Assembly (NCBI RefSeq): GCF_000423885.1 | Contig: NZ_AUIV01000005.1 | Coordinates: 119,739 to 183,738 of the forward strand | From: Thermomonas fusca DSM 15424 | GTDB lineage: Bacteria > Pseudomonadota > Gammaproteobacteria > Xanthomonadales > Xanthomonadaceae | DNA length: 64,000 nt | Reading direction: 5' to 3' | Shown here: positions 26,773 through 34,854 of the stretch, one piece after another | How positions within the stretch are numbered: the first letter of the stretch is position 1 | Layout: each line of letters opens with the position of its first letter | Translations under genes and position numbers: made by a program | The notes under the pieces: generated by a model | What the model was told of the DNA's origin: nothing | The model's input: the letters and a program-made list of their open reading frames with translations, nothing else | Database searches by the model: none

Positions 26773-27549
26773 ATGACTATCAATCTGAAGACCCCGGCCG
26801 AGATCGAGAAAATGCGCGAGGCCGGCCGGCTGGCCGCCGAAGTGCTGCAGGTGGTCGCCCCGTTCGTGAAGGCGGGCGTCACCACCGAGGAACTCGACCG
26901 CATCTGCCACGACCACATCGTCAACGTGCAGGGCGCGATCCCGGCCAACATCGGCTACCGCGGCTATCCCAAGACCGTGTGTACTTCGGTCAACAACGTG
27001 ATCTGCCACGGCATTCCCAGCGAAACCAAGGTCCTGAAGGACGGCGACATCGTCAATATCGACGTGACCGTCATCAAGGACGGCTGGCATGGCGACACCA
27101 GCCGGATGTACATCGTCGGTACCGCGTCGGTGATGGCCAAGCGGCTGGTGGACGTCACCCGCGAGGCGATGTTCCGCGGCATCCGCGCGGTCAGGCCGGG
27201 CGCGACCCTGGGCGATATCGGCCATGCCATCCAGAGCTATGCCGAGGCCGAGCGCTTCAGCGTGGTGCGCGACTACTGCGGCCATGGCATCGGCAAGATC
27301 TACCACGACGACCCGCAGGTGATGCATTACGGGCGCCCGGGCGAAGGCCTGGTGCTGGAAGAGGGCATGACCTTCACCATCGAGCCGATGATCAACGAAG
27401 GCGCACGCCACACCCGCCTGCTGCCGGACGGCTGGACCGTGGTCACCAAGGATCGCAAGCTGTCGGCGCAGTGGGAGCACACCGTGGTGGTGACCCGCGA
27501 CGGCGTGGAGATCCTGACCCGGCTGCCGGGCGACGACAACGACCTGTGA
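26773..27549 (+). CDS. map: Methionine aminopeptidase, type I
   Basis: 258 residues from ATG 26773 (MTINLKTPAEIEKMREAG); the frame runs further upstream but only through palindromic DNA. Metal ligands are visible: two aspartates around NIDVTVIKDGWHGDTSRM, HGIGK with HDDPQVMHYG, and the glutamates in FTIEPMIN and QWEHTVV. It removes initiator methionine. A GATAAT at 26761-26766 would place the transcript start at or next to the ATG, and there is no ribosome binding site, so the mRNA may be leaderless. The stop overlaps the glnD start. Confidence 0.96.
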   Translation: MTINLKTPAEIEKMREAGRLAAEVLQVVAPFVKAGVTTEELDRICHDHIVNVQGAIPANIGYRGYPKTVCTSVNNVICHGIPSETKVLKDGDIVNIDVTVIKDGWHGDTSRMYIVGTASVMAKRLVDVTREAMFRGIRAVRPGATLGDIGHAIQSYAEAERFSVVRDYCGHGIGKIYHDDPQVMHYGRPGEGLVLEEGMTFTIEPMINEGARHTRLLPDGWTVVTKDRKLSAQWEHTVVVTRDGVEILTRLPGDDNDL

Positions 27550-30140
27550 GCGCGCCGGCGGGCGGTGACCCGGCCTGGTCCGCCGCGGCGAAGGCCGCGC
27601 AGGCGCGCATCGATGCCCGCCTGGCGCGACGCTTCGACGCCGGCCATCCCGCCGATCGCCTGATCGCGCTGCGCGCCCGCGCCGTCGATGCGCAGGTGCG
27701 CGCCGCATGGCGGCGCTGTATTCCGGAGGACGCACCGCTGGCCCTGTTCGCGGTGGGCGGCTACGGCCGCGGCGAACTGTTCCCGCAATCCGACATCGAC
27801 CTGCTGGTGCTGGCCGAACCCGAGGCGCAGCGCGCCTGGGAAGCGGCGCTGGCACGCTTCGTGGCGCTGCTGTGGGACGCAGGCCTGGAAGCCAGCCATG
27901 CGGTGCGCTCGGCGCGGGAATGCACCGCCGCCGCGGGCGACGACCACAGCGTGCTGACCGCACTGATCGAGGCGCGTCCGCTGTGCGCCGCGGCGGCGAC
28001 GGAAGAGTCGCTGCGCGCGGCCGTCGCGCCTGAGCGGGTGTGGCCGGCGGAAGCGTTCTTCGAAGCCAAGAGCGAGGAACAGCGTCGCCGCCACGCGCGC
28101 TTCGGCGATACCTCCGACAACCTCGAGCCCAATCTCAAGGACGGCCCCGGCGGCCTGCGCGACCTGCACCTGCTGGGCTGGTTGGCGCTGCGCAGCTTTG
28201 GCGTGCACGCGCTGGACCGGCTTATCGAACGGGGCCGGCTGGGCTGGGACGAGGCTGCCGCGCTGGAGCGCGAGCGCCGCGCGCTGTGCCGGCTGCGCTA
28301 CGGCCTGCATCTGGTGGCCGGGCGGCGCGAGGAGCGGCTGCGTTTCGATTACCAGAAGCTGCTGGCGGTGCGGCTGGGTTACGTCGACGATGCCGATTCG
28401 CTCGGCGTCGAGAAAATGATGCAGGACTTCTACCGCAGCGCCGCGGTGGTGCGGCGGATCGGGGACCGCCTGCTGCAGCGCTTCGAGGAGCATTTCGAAG
28501 GCGTGGCCGCGCCCGAACCCATCGATGCGGATTTCGAGCGCCGCGGCGGCTGGCTGGCGGCGCGATCACCGGGCTGGCTGGCCGGCGATCCCGCCAACCT
28601 GTTCGCGCTGTTCGCCGCGTGGGCAGCCGATTCCGGCCTGCGCGGCCTGCATTCGCAAAGCGCGCGCGAACTGGCGCAGGAACTGCCGCAGATTCCCGCT
28701 TACACCGATGCCTCGCCGGCGCTGCGCGAAGCGTTCATGCAGCTGCTGCGCGGCCCGCGCCCGGTCAAGACGCTGGAGCGCATGGCCCGCTCCGGCGTGC
28801 TGGGGCGCTGGATCCCGGCGTTCCAGCGCGTGTCCGGGCGGATGCAGTTCGATCTGTTCCACGTGTTCACCGTCGACCAACACACGCTGGCGGTGCTGCG
28901 CAATCTGGACCAGTTCGCCAGCGGCGAGGCCGATCCGCGCTTCTCCATCGCGCACCACGTGTGGCCGTCGCTGCGCAAGCCGGAGTTGCTGTTGCTTGCC
29001 GGGTTGTTCCATGACATCGGCAAGGGCCGCGGCGGCGACCATTCCGAACTCGGCGCGGTCGATGCGCGCGCGTTCTGCGAGGCGCACGGCCTGTCCGAGG
29101 CCGACACCGCGCTGGTCGAATGGCTGGTGCGCAGGCACCTGCTGATGTCGGTCACCGCGCAGAAGCAGGACATCACCGATCCCGAGGTGATCCATCGCTT
29201 CGCCGCCATCGTTGCCGACCGCCAACGGCTGGATGCGCTCTATCTGCTGACCTGCGCCGACATCGCCGGCACGTCGCCCAAGCTGTGGAACAGCTGGAAG
29301 GACCGGCTGCTGGCCGACCTGCACACTGCCACCCGGCTGGCGCTGCGGCGCGGGTTGGGGCAGCCGGTGGCCGCCGCCGAACGCATCGCCGAGAACCGCG
29401 CTGCGGCGCGCGCGCTGCTGCTGGATACCGGGCATGCCGATGCCGATGTCGACGCCATGTTCGCGCGCATGCCGGACGAGAATTTCCTGCGCAGCCGCCC
29501 CGAACAGATCGCCTGGCAGGCCACTGCGCTGAACGGCGCGCTGCCGTTCGAGCCGGTGGTGGCGGCGCGCGCGATCCCCGGCCGCGACGGTCGCGACGGG
29601 CTGGACGTGCTGGTGCACATGCCCGACCGCGACGGCCTGTTCGCCGCCATCGTCATCACCCTTGATCGCCTGGGCATGAGCGTGCTGCAGGCGCGGGTGC
29701 TGGACGGCCCGGACGGCACCATCTTCGATACCTTCCACGTGCTGCCGGCGGAGCAGCGGCAGGCGCCGGAACCGGCGCTGCTGGCTGCGGCGCTGGCACA
29801 GGCGCTGGCCGGCGATCTGGGCCGGTTGCTGCCGGCGCGGCGCAGCCAGCCGCGCCACCTCCGCCACTTCCGCGTGGCCCCGCAGCTGGATTTCACCGAG
29901 ATGGCCGGCGGCACCCGCATCGGCCTGATCTGCACCGACCGCCCCGGCCTGTTGGCCGACGTGGCGCGGGTGCTGCGCGAACAACGGCTGCGCGTGCACG
30001 ATGCGCGCATCGCCACCTTCGGCGCGCGCGCCGAGGACCTGCTGCTGGTCAGCGACGAACATAACCACCCCCTTTCGCCGGACCGTTGCGACGCCCTGCG
30101 CGCCGCACTGCTGGCGGTTTTCGACGGAGACAACCGATGA
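27546..30140 (+). CDS. glnD: Bifunctional uridylyltransferase/uridylyl-removing enzyme
   Basis: 864 residues from GTG 27546, overlapping the map stop. Order: nucleotidyltransferase domain with GGYGRGELFPQSDIDLLVL, a helical PII-uridylyltransferase region, an HD domain with GLFHDIGKGRGGDHSE, and two C-terminal ACT domains (from DVLVHMPDRDGLF and IGLICTDRPGLLAD). It adds UMP to PII proteins when glutamine is low and removes it when high, so it senses nitrogen. The stop overlaps dapD by four bases. Confidence 0.97.
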   Translation: MSAPAGGDPAWSAAAKAAQARIDARLARRFDAGHPADRLIALRARAVDAQVRAAWRRCIPEDAPLALFAVGGYGRGELFPQSDIDLLVLAEPEAQRAWEAALARFVALLWDAGLEASHAVRSARECTAAAGDDHSVLTALIEARPLCAAAATEESLRAAVAPERVWPAEAFFEAKSEEQRRRHARFGDTSDNLEPNLKDGPGGLRDLHLLGWLALRSFGVHALDRLIERGRLGWDEAAALERERRALCRLRYGLHLVAGRREERLRFDYQKLLAVRLGYVDDADSLGVEKMMQDFYRSAAVVRRIGDRLLQRFEEHFEGVAAPEPIDADFERRGGWLAARSPGWLAGDPANLFALFAAWAADSGLRGLHSQSARELAQELPQIPAYTDASPALREAFMQLLRGPRPVKTLERMARSGVLGRWIPAFQRVSGRMQFDLFHVFTVDQHTLAVLRNLDQFASGEADPRFSIAHHVWPSLRKPELLLLAGLFHDIGKGRGGDHSELGAVDARAFCEAHGLSEADTALVEWLVRRHLLMSVTAQKQDITDPEVIHRFAAIVADRQRLDALYLLTCADIAGTSPKLWNSWKDRLLADLHTATRLALRRGLGQPVAAAERIAENRAAARALLLDTGHADADVDAMFARMPDENFLRSRPEQIAWQATALNGALPFEPVVAARAIPGRDGRDGLDVLVHMPDRDGLFAAIVITLDRLGMSVLQARVLDGPDGTIFDTFHVLPAEQRQAPEPALLAAALAQALAGDLGRLLPARRSQPRHLRHFRVAPQLDFTEMAGGTRIGLICTDRPGLLADVARVLREQRLRVHDARIATFGARAEDLLLVSDEHNHPLSPDRCDALRAALLAVFDGDNR

Positions 30141-30982
30141 CTGCAGCCGATTTTTCCGCCCTGCGCACGACGCTTGAAGATGCGTGGGAGCGCCGCGCGG
30201 AGCTGACCGCCGACGACATCGCCGGCCGCGTGCGGCCCGCGGTGGACGCGGCCATCGCCGGGCTGGAAAGCGGCCAGCTGCGCGTGGCCGAGCCCGATGG
30301 CAACGCTGGCTGGCAGGTCAACCAGTGGCTGAAGAAGGCGGTGCTGCTGTATTTCCGCACGCAGGAGATGGCGCTGGTCGATGCCGCGCCGGCGCCGTTC
30401 TGGGACAAGGTGCCGGCGCGCTTTGCCGGCTTCGACGAGGTCGCGTTCCGCCAGCTTGGTGCGCGGGTGGTGCCGGGCGCGGTAGTGCGCGCGGGCAGCC
30501 ATATCGGCAAGGACGTGGTGCTGATGCCGAGCTTCGTCAACATCGGCGCCTTCGTCGACGAAGGCACGATGGTCGATACCTGGGCCACGGTGGGCAGCTG
30601 CGCGCAGATCGGCAAGGGCTGTCATCTGTCCGGCGGCGTCGGCATCGGCGGCGTGCTGGAGCCGCTGCAGGCGGGGCCGACCATCATCGAGGACCACTGC
30701 TTCATCGGCGCGCGCTCGGAAGTGGTGGAAGGCTTCGTGGTCGGCCACCACAGCGTGGTCGGGATGGGCGTGTTCCTCGGCCAGAGCACGCGCGTGTACA
30801 ACCGCATGACCGGCGAGGTGAGCTACGGCTCGGTGCCGCCGTACAGCGTGGTGGTGTCCGGTTCGCTGCCGGCGGCCGATGGCAGCCATTCGCTGTACTG
30901 CGCGGTGATCGTCAAGCAGGTGGACGAGAAGACCCGCGGCAAGACCAGCGTGAACGAGCTGCTGCGCGGTTTGGCGGATTGA
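30137..30982 (+). CDS. dapD: Tetrahydrodipicolinate N-succinyltransferase
   Basis: 281 residues from ATG 30137. The left-handed beta-helix hexapeptide repeats (VLMPSFVNIGAFVDEGTMVD, GSCAQIGKGCHLSGG, VGIGGVLEPLQAGPTIIED) and the following AR-SEVVEG stretch identify DapD. It makes N-succinyl-2-amino-6-oxopimelate in the lysine/diaminopimelate pathway; dapE, a later step, lies at 33.5 kb. Translation is coupled to glnD. Confidence 0.96.
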   Translation: MTAADFSALRTTLEDAWERRAELTADDIAGRVRPAVDAAIAGLESGQLRVAEPDGNAGWQVNQWLKKAVLLYFRTQEMALVDAAPAPFWDKVPARFAGFDEVAFRQLGARVVPGAVVRAGSHIGKDVVLMPSFVNIGAFVDEGTMVDTWATVGSCAQIGKGCHLSGGVGIGGVLEPLQAGPTIIEDHCFIGARSEVVEGFVVGHHSVVGMGVFLGQSTRVYNRMTGEVSYGSVPPYSVVVSGSLPAADGSHSLYCAVIVKQVDEKTRGKTSVNELLRGLAD

Positions 30983-30999
30983 TTGATGGTGTCCGCGCG

Positions 31000-31107
31000 A
31001 GGCTGGCCGGCATGCGTTGTCCGCGACACGCCGTGAATACGTCCATGTAGGCTCATCGGCGACATCCATGTCGCCGAAGGTCGCGGCCAACGCACGCCGG
31101 CCAGCCT
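31000..31107. repeat. Large imperfect palindromic repeat, xanthomonad type
   Basis: Arms 31000-31027 and 31080-31107 are complementary at 26 of 28 positions (AGGCTGGCCGGC at the outer end). Inside is a perfect GGCGACAT/ATGTCGCC hairpin (31058-31075) and the phrase GTGAATACGTCCATGTAGGC, which resembles a dispersed repeat I associate with Xanthomonas-group genomes. It fills most of the 262-base gap between dapD and the peptidase gene; I see nothing else there. Confidence 0.7.
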
Positions 31108-31244
31108 TTCGAACCCGCAGGCATGACTCGTGGCGTGTCGCGGGATTGGCTGCCCGCCGCCCATTCCGGAGATCCATGACTTTCGGCAGGGGAGCGGCGC
31201 GGCGCGCCATGCGACAGGATAGGCATCCTCACCGGAGCGATGCC

Positions 31245-33134
31245 ATGAAGAAGCGCCTGTCCGTCACCCTGCTGGTCGCCGCACTGACGGCAGCTTCGGC
31301 CAATTCCGCGCAGGATCTTTCGCGCTACGGCGATGACGGGCTGCGCGCCGAACTGGCGTCGATCGCAGAATCCGAGGTCGCGCTGCTGGTGCCGATGCGC
31401 GATGGCGTTGGCCTGTCCACCAACATCTGGCGGCCCAAGGGCGCGAAGGGCCCGCTGCCCACGATCCTGTGGAAGACGCCCTACAACGAACACGTGCTGC
31501 GCGGCAGCACCGCACGCTTCGCCGCCGAAGCGGTGCGCAACGGCTACGCCTTCATCGTGCAGAACGAGCGCGGCCGCTATTTCAGCCAGGGCAAGTACGA
31601 GATCCTGGGCTACCCGCAGACCGACGGCTACGACACCCTCAGCTGGATCGCCAAGCAGCCGTGGTCGAACGGCAAGGTCGGCACGCTGGGCTGTTCGTCG
31701 TCGGCGGAATGGCAGCTGGCGCTGGCGGCGATGAACCATCCGGCGCATGCGGCGATGGTGCCGATGGCGGCGGGCGCGGGCATCGGCAAGGTCGGCCCGT
31801 TCTGGGAACAGGGCAATTTCTACACCGGCGGCGTGCCGCGCACGCTGTTCGCGATCTGGATGTACGGCGTCGACAATCCCCTGCGCGCGCAGCTGCCGCA
31901 GGACCTGTCCGGGCCGATGCGTGCGCGGATCGCGCAGTACAACGATCTCGACACCAGGAAGCCCGATGTCGAATGGAAGAAGCACATCTGGCACCTGCCC
32001 TACGCCAGCCTGCTGTCCTCGCTGGGTGAGCCGCCGGCCACGTTCGAATCGATGATCGCGCGTGGACCAGGTGATGCCGAATGGAAGAAGGGCGGCCTGT
32101 ACGACGACTCGATGGGCTGGGGCGTGCCGGCGCTGTGGTTCAACAGCTGGTACGACGTGTCCATCGGCCCGAACATGGCGCTGTACAACCACGCGCGCAG
32201 CGTCAATTCGGATCGCGAAGCCAGTGCCAACCAGTACGTGGTGGTGGGACCGAACCCGCACTGCCAGTTCGCACGACTGGGCAAGGACTACAAGGTCGGA
32301 GACCGCGAGATGGGCGACGCCAGTTTCCCGGTCAACCAGCAGATCTTCGGCTTCTTCGACCGCTGGCTGAAGGACCAGCCGAAGGCGTTCGCTGCCGACA
32401 CGCCGCATGTGCGCTACTTCACCATGGGCGCCAACCGCTGGCAGTCGGATGCGCAGTGGCCGCCGAAGGCGGCGCAGCCGGTGCGCATGTACCTGCGCTC
32501 CGGCGGCAATGCCAATTCGATGTACGGCGACGGCCTGCTGTCATTCGAAGCGCCGCGCGCCGACGAACCGAAGGACAGCTATCGCTATGACCCGGCCAAC
32601 CCCGTGCAGACCATCGGTGGTGGCGACTGCTGCAACGGCGGTGTGGTTATCCCCGGTGCGTTCGACCAGCGCCAGATTTCATCGCGCCACGACGTGCTGG
32701 TCTATACCAGCGCGCCGCTGCAGGAGCCGATGGAAGTGACCGGGTTCGTCGATGCGGTGCTGAAGGTGTCGTCCAGCGCCAAGGACACCGACTTCGCGGT
32801 GAAGCTGGTCGACGTGGCGCCGGACGGCACCGCGTGGATCATCGGCGACACCATGCTGCGCGCGCGCTATCGCGATGGCTACACGGTGCCCGCATTGATG
32901 CAGCCCGGCACGGTTTACACGCTCAAGCCCACGCCGATCACCACCTCGATCCAGTTCGGCAAGGGCCACCGCATCCGCGTCGAGATCACCAGCTCCAATT
33001 TCCCCAAGTTCGCCCGCAACCTCAACACCGGCGGCCCCAACGAAACCGAGCGCGAGGCGGTGGTGGCCGACAACGCGATCCATCATTCGGCGGATAATGC
33101 GAGCTATGTCGAACTGCCGGTGGTGAAACGCTGA
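31245..33134 (+). CDS. CocE/NonD family hydrolase (X-Pro dipeptidyl-peptidase, S15 fold), secreted
   Basis: 629 residues from ATG 31245, with GGAG at 31234-31237. A signal peptide ends near ASANSAQ. The alpha/beta-hydrolase part has the nucleophile in GTLGCSSSAEW (GxSxxx), an acid in FNSWYDVSIG and a histidine in GPNPHCQF. The last 250 residues form the jelly-roll domain of this family (QPVRMYLRSGG, EVTGFVDAVLKVSSS, HRIRVEITSSNFPKFARN). Members hydrolyse peptides, beta-lactams or ester drugs. Periplasmic location is predicted; substrate is unknown. The next gene begins one base after the stop. Confidence 0.85.
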   Translation: MKKRLSVTLLVAALTAASANSAQDLSRYGDDGLRAELASIAESEVALLVPMRDGVGLSTNIWRPKGAKGPLPTILWKTPYNEHVLRGSTARFAAEAVRNGYAFIVQNERGRYFSQGKYEILGYPQTDGYDTLSWIAKQPWSNGKVGTLGCSSSAEWQLALAAMNHPAHAAMVPMAAGAGIGKVGPFWEQGNFYTGGVPRTLFAIWMYGVDNPLRAQLPQDLSGPMRARIAQYNDLDTRKPDVEWKKHIWHLPYASLLSSLGEPPATFESMIARGPGDAEWKKGGLYDDSMGWGVPALWFNSWYDVSIGPNMALYNHARSVNSDREASANQYVVVGPNPHCQFARLGKDYKVGDREMGDASFPVNQQIFGFFDRWLKDQPKAFAADTPHVRYFTMGANRWQSDAQWPPKAAQPVRMYLRSGGNANSMYGDGLLSFEAPRADEPKDSYRYDPANPVQTIGGGDCCNGGVVIPGAFDQRQISSRHDVLVYTSAPLQEPMEVTGFVDAVLKVSSSAKDTDFAVKLVDVAPDGTAWIIGDTMLRARYRDGYTVPALMQPGTVYTLKPTPITTSIQFGKGHRIRVEITSSNFPKFARNLNTGGPNETEREAVVADNAIHHSADNASYVELPVVKR

Positions 33135-33135
33135 G

Positions 33136-33498
33136 ATGGCCGCGACGCTGTACGGACTGAAGAACTGCGATACCTGCAGGAAGGCGCTGAACTGGCTCAA
33201 GCGCTTCGACATCGAGCATGCGTTCGTCGATTACCGCGACGAGCGCCAGTCGCCGGAAACGCTGCGCGGCTGGAAGGACGCGGTGGGCGGCTGGGATGCG
33301 CTCGTCAACAAGTCGTCCACGACGTGGCGGCAGCTGCCGCCGAACCGCAAGGCGCCCGGCAGCGATGCGGAGTGGAAGCTGCTGCTGAAGGAATACCCGC
33401 AGCTGGTCCGCCGCCCCGTGGTGGTGTTGGGCGACGGCACGGTGTCGCAGGGCTTTTCCGACAACGGCTTCAAGAAGCTGTTCGGCACCGGCGCATGA
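33136..33498 (+). CDS. ArsC/Spx-family reductase (YffB type)
   Basis: 120 residues. LYGLKNCDTCRKALNWL carries the CxxC redox pair, and RPVVVLGDG is the conserved glutathione/thioredoxin-fold loop. This is the YffB branch found upstream of dapE in many gammaproteobacteria, usually annotated as arsenate reductase-like but without shown arsenate activity. The stop overlaps the dapE start, giving the common yffB-dapE pair. Confidence 0.85.
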   Translation: MAATLYGLKNCDTCRKALNWLKRFDIEHAFVDYRDERQSPETLRGWKDAVGGWDALVNKSSTTWRQLPPNRKAPGSDAEWKLLLKEYPQLVRRPVVVLGDGTVSQGFSDNGFKKLFGTGA

Positions 33499-34625
33499 GC
33501 GATGTCGTCGCGCTGGCCTGCGAGCTGATCGCACGGCCGTCGGTGACGCCGGAGGATGCAGGCTGCCAGGCGCTGATCGCCGCGCGCCTGCGCGCCGCCG
33601 GTTTCGCAATTGAGCACCTGCGCTTCGGTGAAGTCGACAACCTGTGGGCCACGCACGGCAGCGGCGGCCCGGTGCTGGCGCTGCTCGGCCATACCGACGT
33701 GGTGCCGCCCGGCCCACGCGAGGCCTGGGCCAGCGACCCGTTCCTGCCCGAGGTCCGTGACGGCCTGCTGTACGGGCGCGGCGCGGCCGACATGAAGGGC
33801 AGCGTCGCCGCGTTCGTCATCGCGCTGGAACGCTTCGTCGCCGCGCATCCGGACCATCCTGGCACGGTGGCCCTGCTGCTGACCTCGGACGAGGAGGGCG
33901 ATGCCATCGACGGCGTGCGCAAGGTCGCCGAGGTGTTCCGCCAGCGCGGCCAGCGCATCGACTGGTGCATCACCGGCGAGCCGTCGTCGAAGGCGGCGCT
34001 GGGCGACCTGCTGCGGGTCGGCCGGCGCGGCACGTTGTCGGCGACGCTGACGGTGCGCGGCGTGCAGGGCCACGTCGCCTATCCGGAGAAGGCGCGCAAT
34101 CCGATCCATCAGGCGATGCCGGCGCTGGCGGCGCTGGCGGCCCGGCGCTGGGACGAGGGCTACGAGAGCTTCCCGCCGACCAGCCTGCAGGTTAGCAACA
34201 TCCACGCCGGCACCGGGGCCAACAACGTCATTCCGGGCGAACTGCAGGTGCTGTTCAATCTGCGCTACAACCCGCACTGGCGCGCGCCGCAGCTGGAAGC
34301 CGAGTGCGAGGCCGTGCTGGCCGCGCACGGGCTGGACTACAGCGTCCACTGGCATCGCGGCGGCGAGCCGTTCCACACACCGGAAGGCCCGCTGCGCGCG
34401 GCGGCGCGGGAGGTGCTTGCGCAGTTCGCAGGCCACATGCCGGAGGAAAGCACCGGCGGCGGCACTTCCGACGCCCGCTTCATCGCCCCGCTGGGCGCGC
34501 AGTGCATCGAGATCGGCCCGGTCAACGCCAGCATCCACAAGGTCGACGAGCACGTGCGCGTGGCCGATCTGGAACGGCTGCCGGATCTTTATCTGGCGCT
34601 GATGGAGCGGCTGCTGGTTGATTGA
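33495..34625 (+). CDS. dapE: Succinyl-diaminopimelate desuccinylase
   Basis: 376 residues. Metal-site motifs are LLGHTDVVPPG, YGRGAADMKGSVAAF and TSDEEGDAIDG, with the C-terminal STGGGTSDARF. It cleaves N-succinyl-LL-diaminopimelate with two zinc ions, feeding lysine and peptidoglycan synthesis. Translation starts at ATG 33495 inside the stop of the ArsC-like gene. A promoter and the asnB leader follow after the stop. Confidence 0.97.
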   Translation: MSDVVALACELIARPSVTPEDAGCQALIAARLRAAGFAIEHLRFGEVDNLWATHGSGGPVLALLGHTDVVPPGPREAWASDPFLPEVRDGLLYGRGAADMKGSVAAFVIALERFVAAHPDHPGTVALLLTSDEEGDAIDGVRKVAEVFRQRGQRIDWCITGEPSSKAALGDLLRVGRRGTLSATLTVRGVQGHVAYPEKARNPIHQAMPALAALAARRWDEGYESFPPTSLQVSNIHAGTGANNVIPGELQVLFNLRYNPHWRAPQLEAECEAVLAAHGLDYSVHWHRGGEPFHTPEGPLRAAAREVLAQFAGHMPEESTGGGTSDARFIAPLGAQCIEIGPVNASIHKVDEHVRVADLERLPDLYLALMERLLVD

Positions 34626-34633
34626 GAGGGCGC

Positions 34634-34663
34634 TTGCGCGCGCCGGATCCGGCGTGCCATAGT
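34634..34663 (+). promoter_or_regulatory. Possible promoter of the asnB leader
   Basis: TTGCGC (34634-34639), 18 bases, then CATAGT (34658-34663). Transcription would start at about 34670, the first base of the leader peptide's ATG, implying a leaderless start. The hexamers are imperfect. Confidence 0.45.
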
Positions 34664-34669
34664 CGGCCC

Positions 34670-34756
34670 ATGCGCTCCTTCGTCGCCACCGCCAACAACC
34701 TCAACCGCAATAATCGCGGCACGAACCATCGTGCGCGGCTGCGGGCCCGCGCATAG
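34670..34756 (+). CDS. Asn-rich leader peptide of the asnB attenuator
   Basis: A 28-codon reading frame, too short for usual gene calling, starts MRSFVATANNLNRNNRGTN and ends in an Arg-rich tail and TAG at 34754. Six of 28 codons are Asn (34694, 34697, 34703, 34709, 34712, 34724), including two AAT codons that are rare in such GC-rich DNA. Directly downstream are a pause-type hairpin and an intrinsic terminator, then asnB, the enzyme that makes asparagine. This is the classic layout of a ribosome-mediated attenuator: slow Asn decoding when charged tRNA-Asn is scarce would favour readthrough. There is no ribosome binding site; the predicted start site coincides with the ATG. The peptide itself probably has no other role. 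Confidence 0.75.
   Translation: MRSFVATANNLNRNNRGTNHRARLRARA
34732..34753 (+). promoter_or_regulatory. Pause hairpin and antiterminator segment of the attenuator
   Basis: TGCGCGG (34732-34738) pairs with CCGCGCA (34747-34753). Its loop holds TGCGGGC (34740-34746), which is complementary to GCCCGCA (34788-34794) in the terminator's left arm. A ribosome held at the last Asn codon (34724) would mask the first arm and free the loop segment to pair with the terminator arm. Confidence 0.55.
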
Positions 34757-34784
34757 GCGAAGCGACAGCAAGCCGGAATCACCC

Positions 34785-34814
34785 AAAGCCCGCATCGAAG
34801 GATGCGGGCTTTTT
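34785..34814 (+). terminator. Attenuator terminator ahead of asnB
   Basis: A perfect 12-bp stem (34785-34796 AAAGCCCGCATC with 34801-34812), GAAG loop, and a run of five T ending at 34814. It lies after the leader peptide and 40 bases before asnB, with no other gene in between, so it must be conditional for asnB to be expressed from the leader promoter. Confidence 0.85.
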
Positions 34815-34854
34815 CGTTGTGCGGTTTTCACCCATCCACCAAGGAATTCCCACC

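Noticed and set aside
31017..31244. N-terminal extension of the CocE-type peptidase gene
   Set aside because: It translates the palindromic repeat; the signal peptide and ribosome binding site support ATG 31245.
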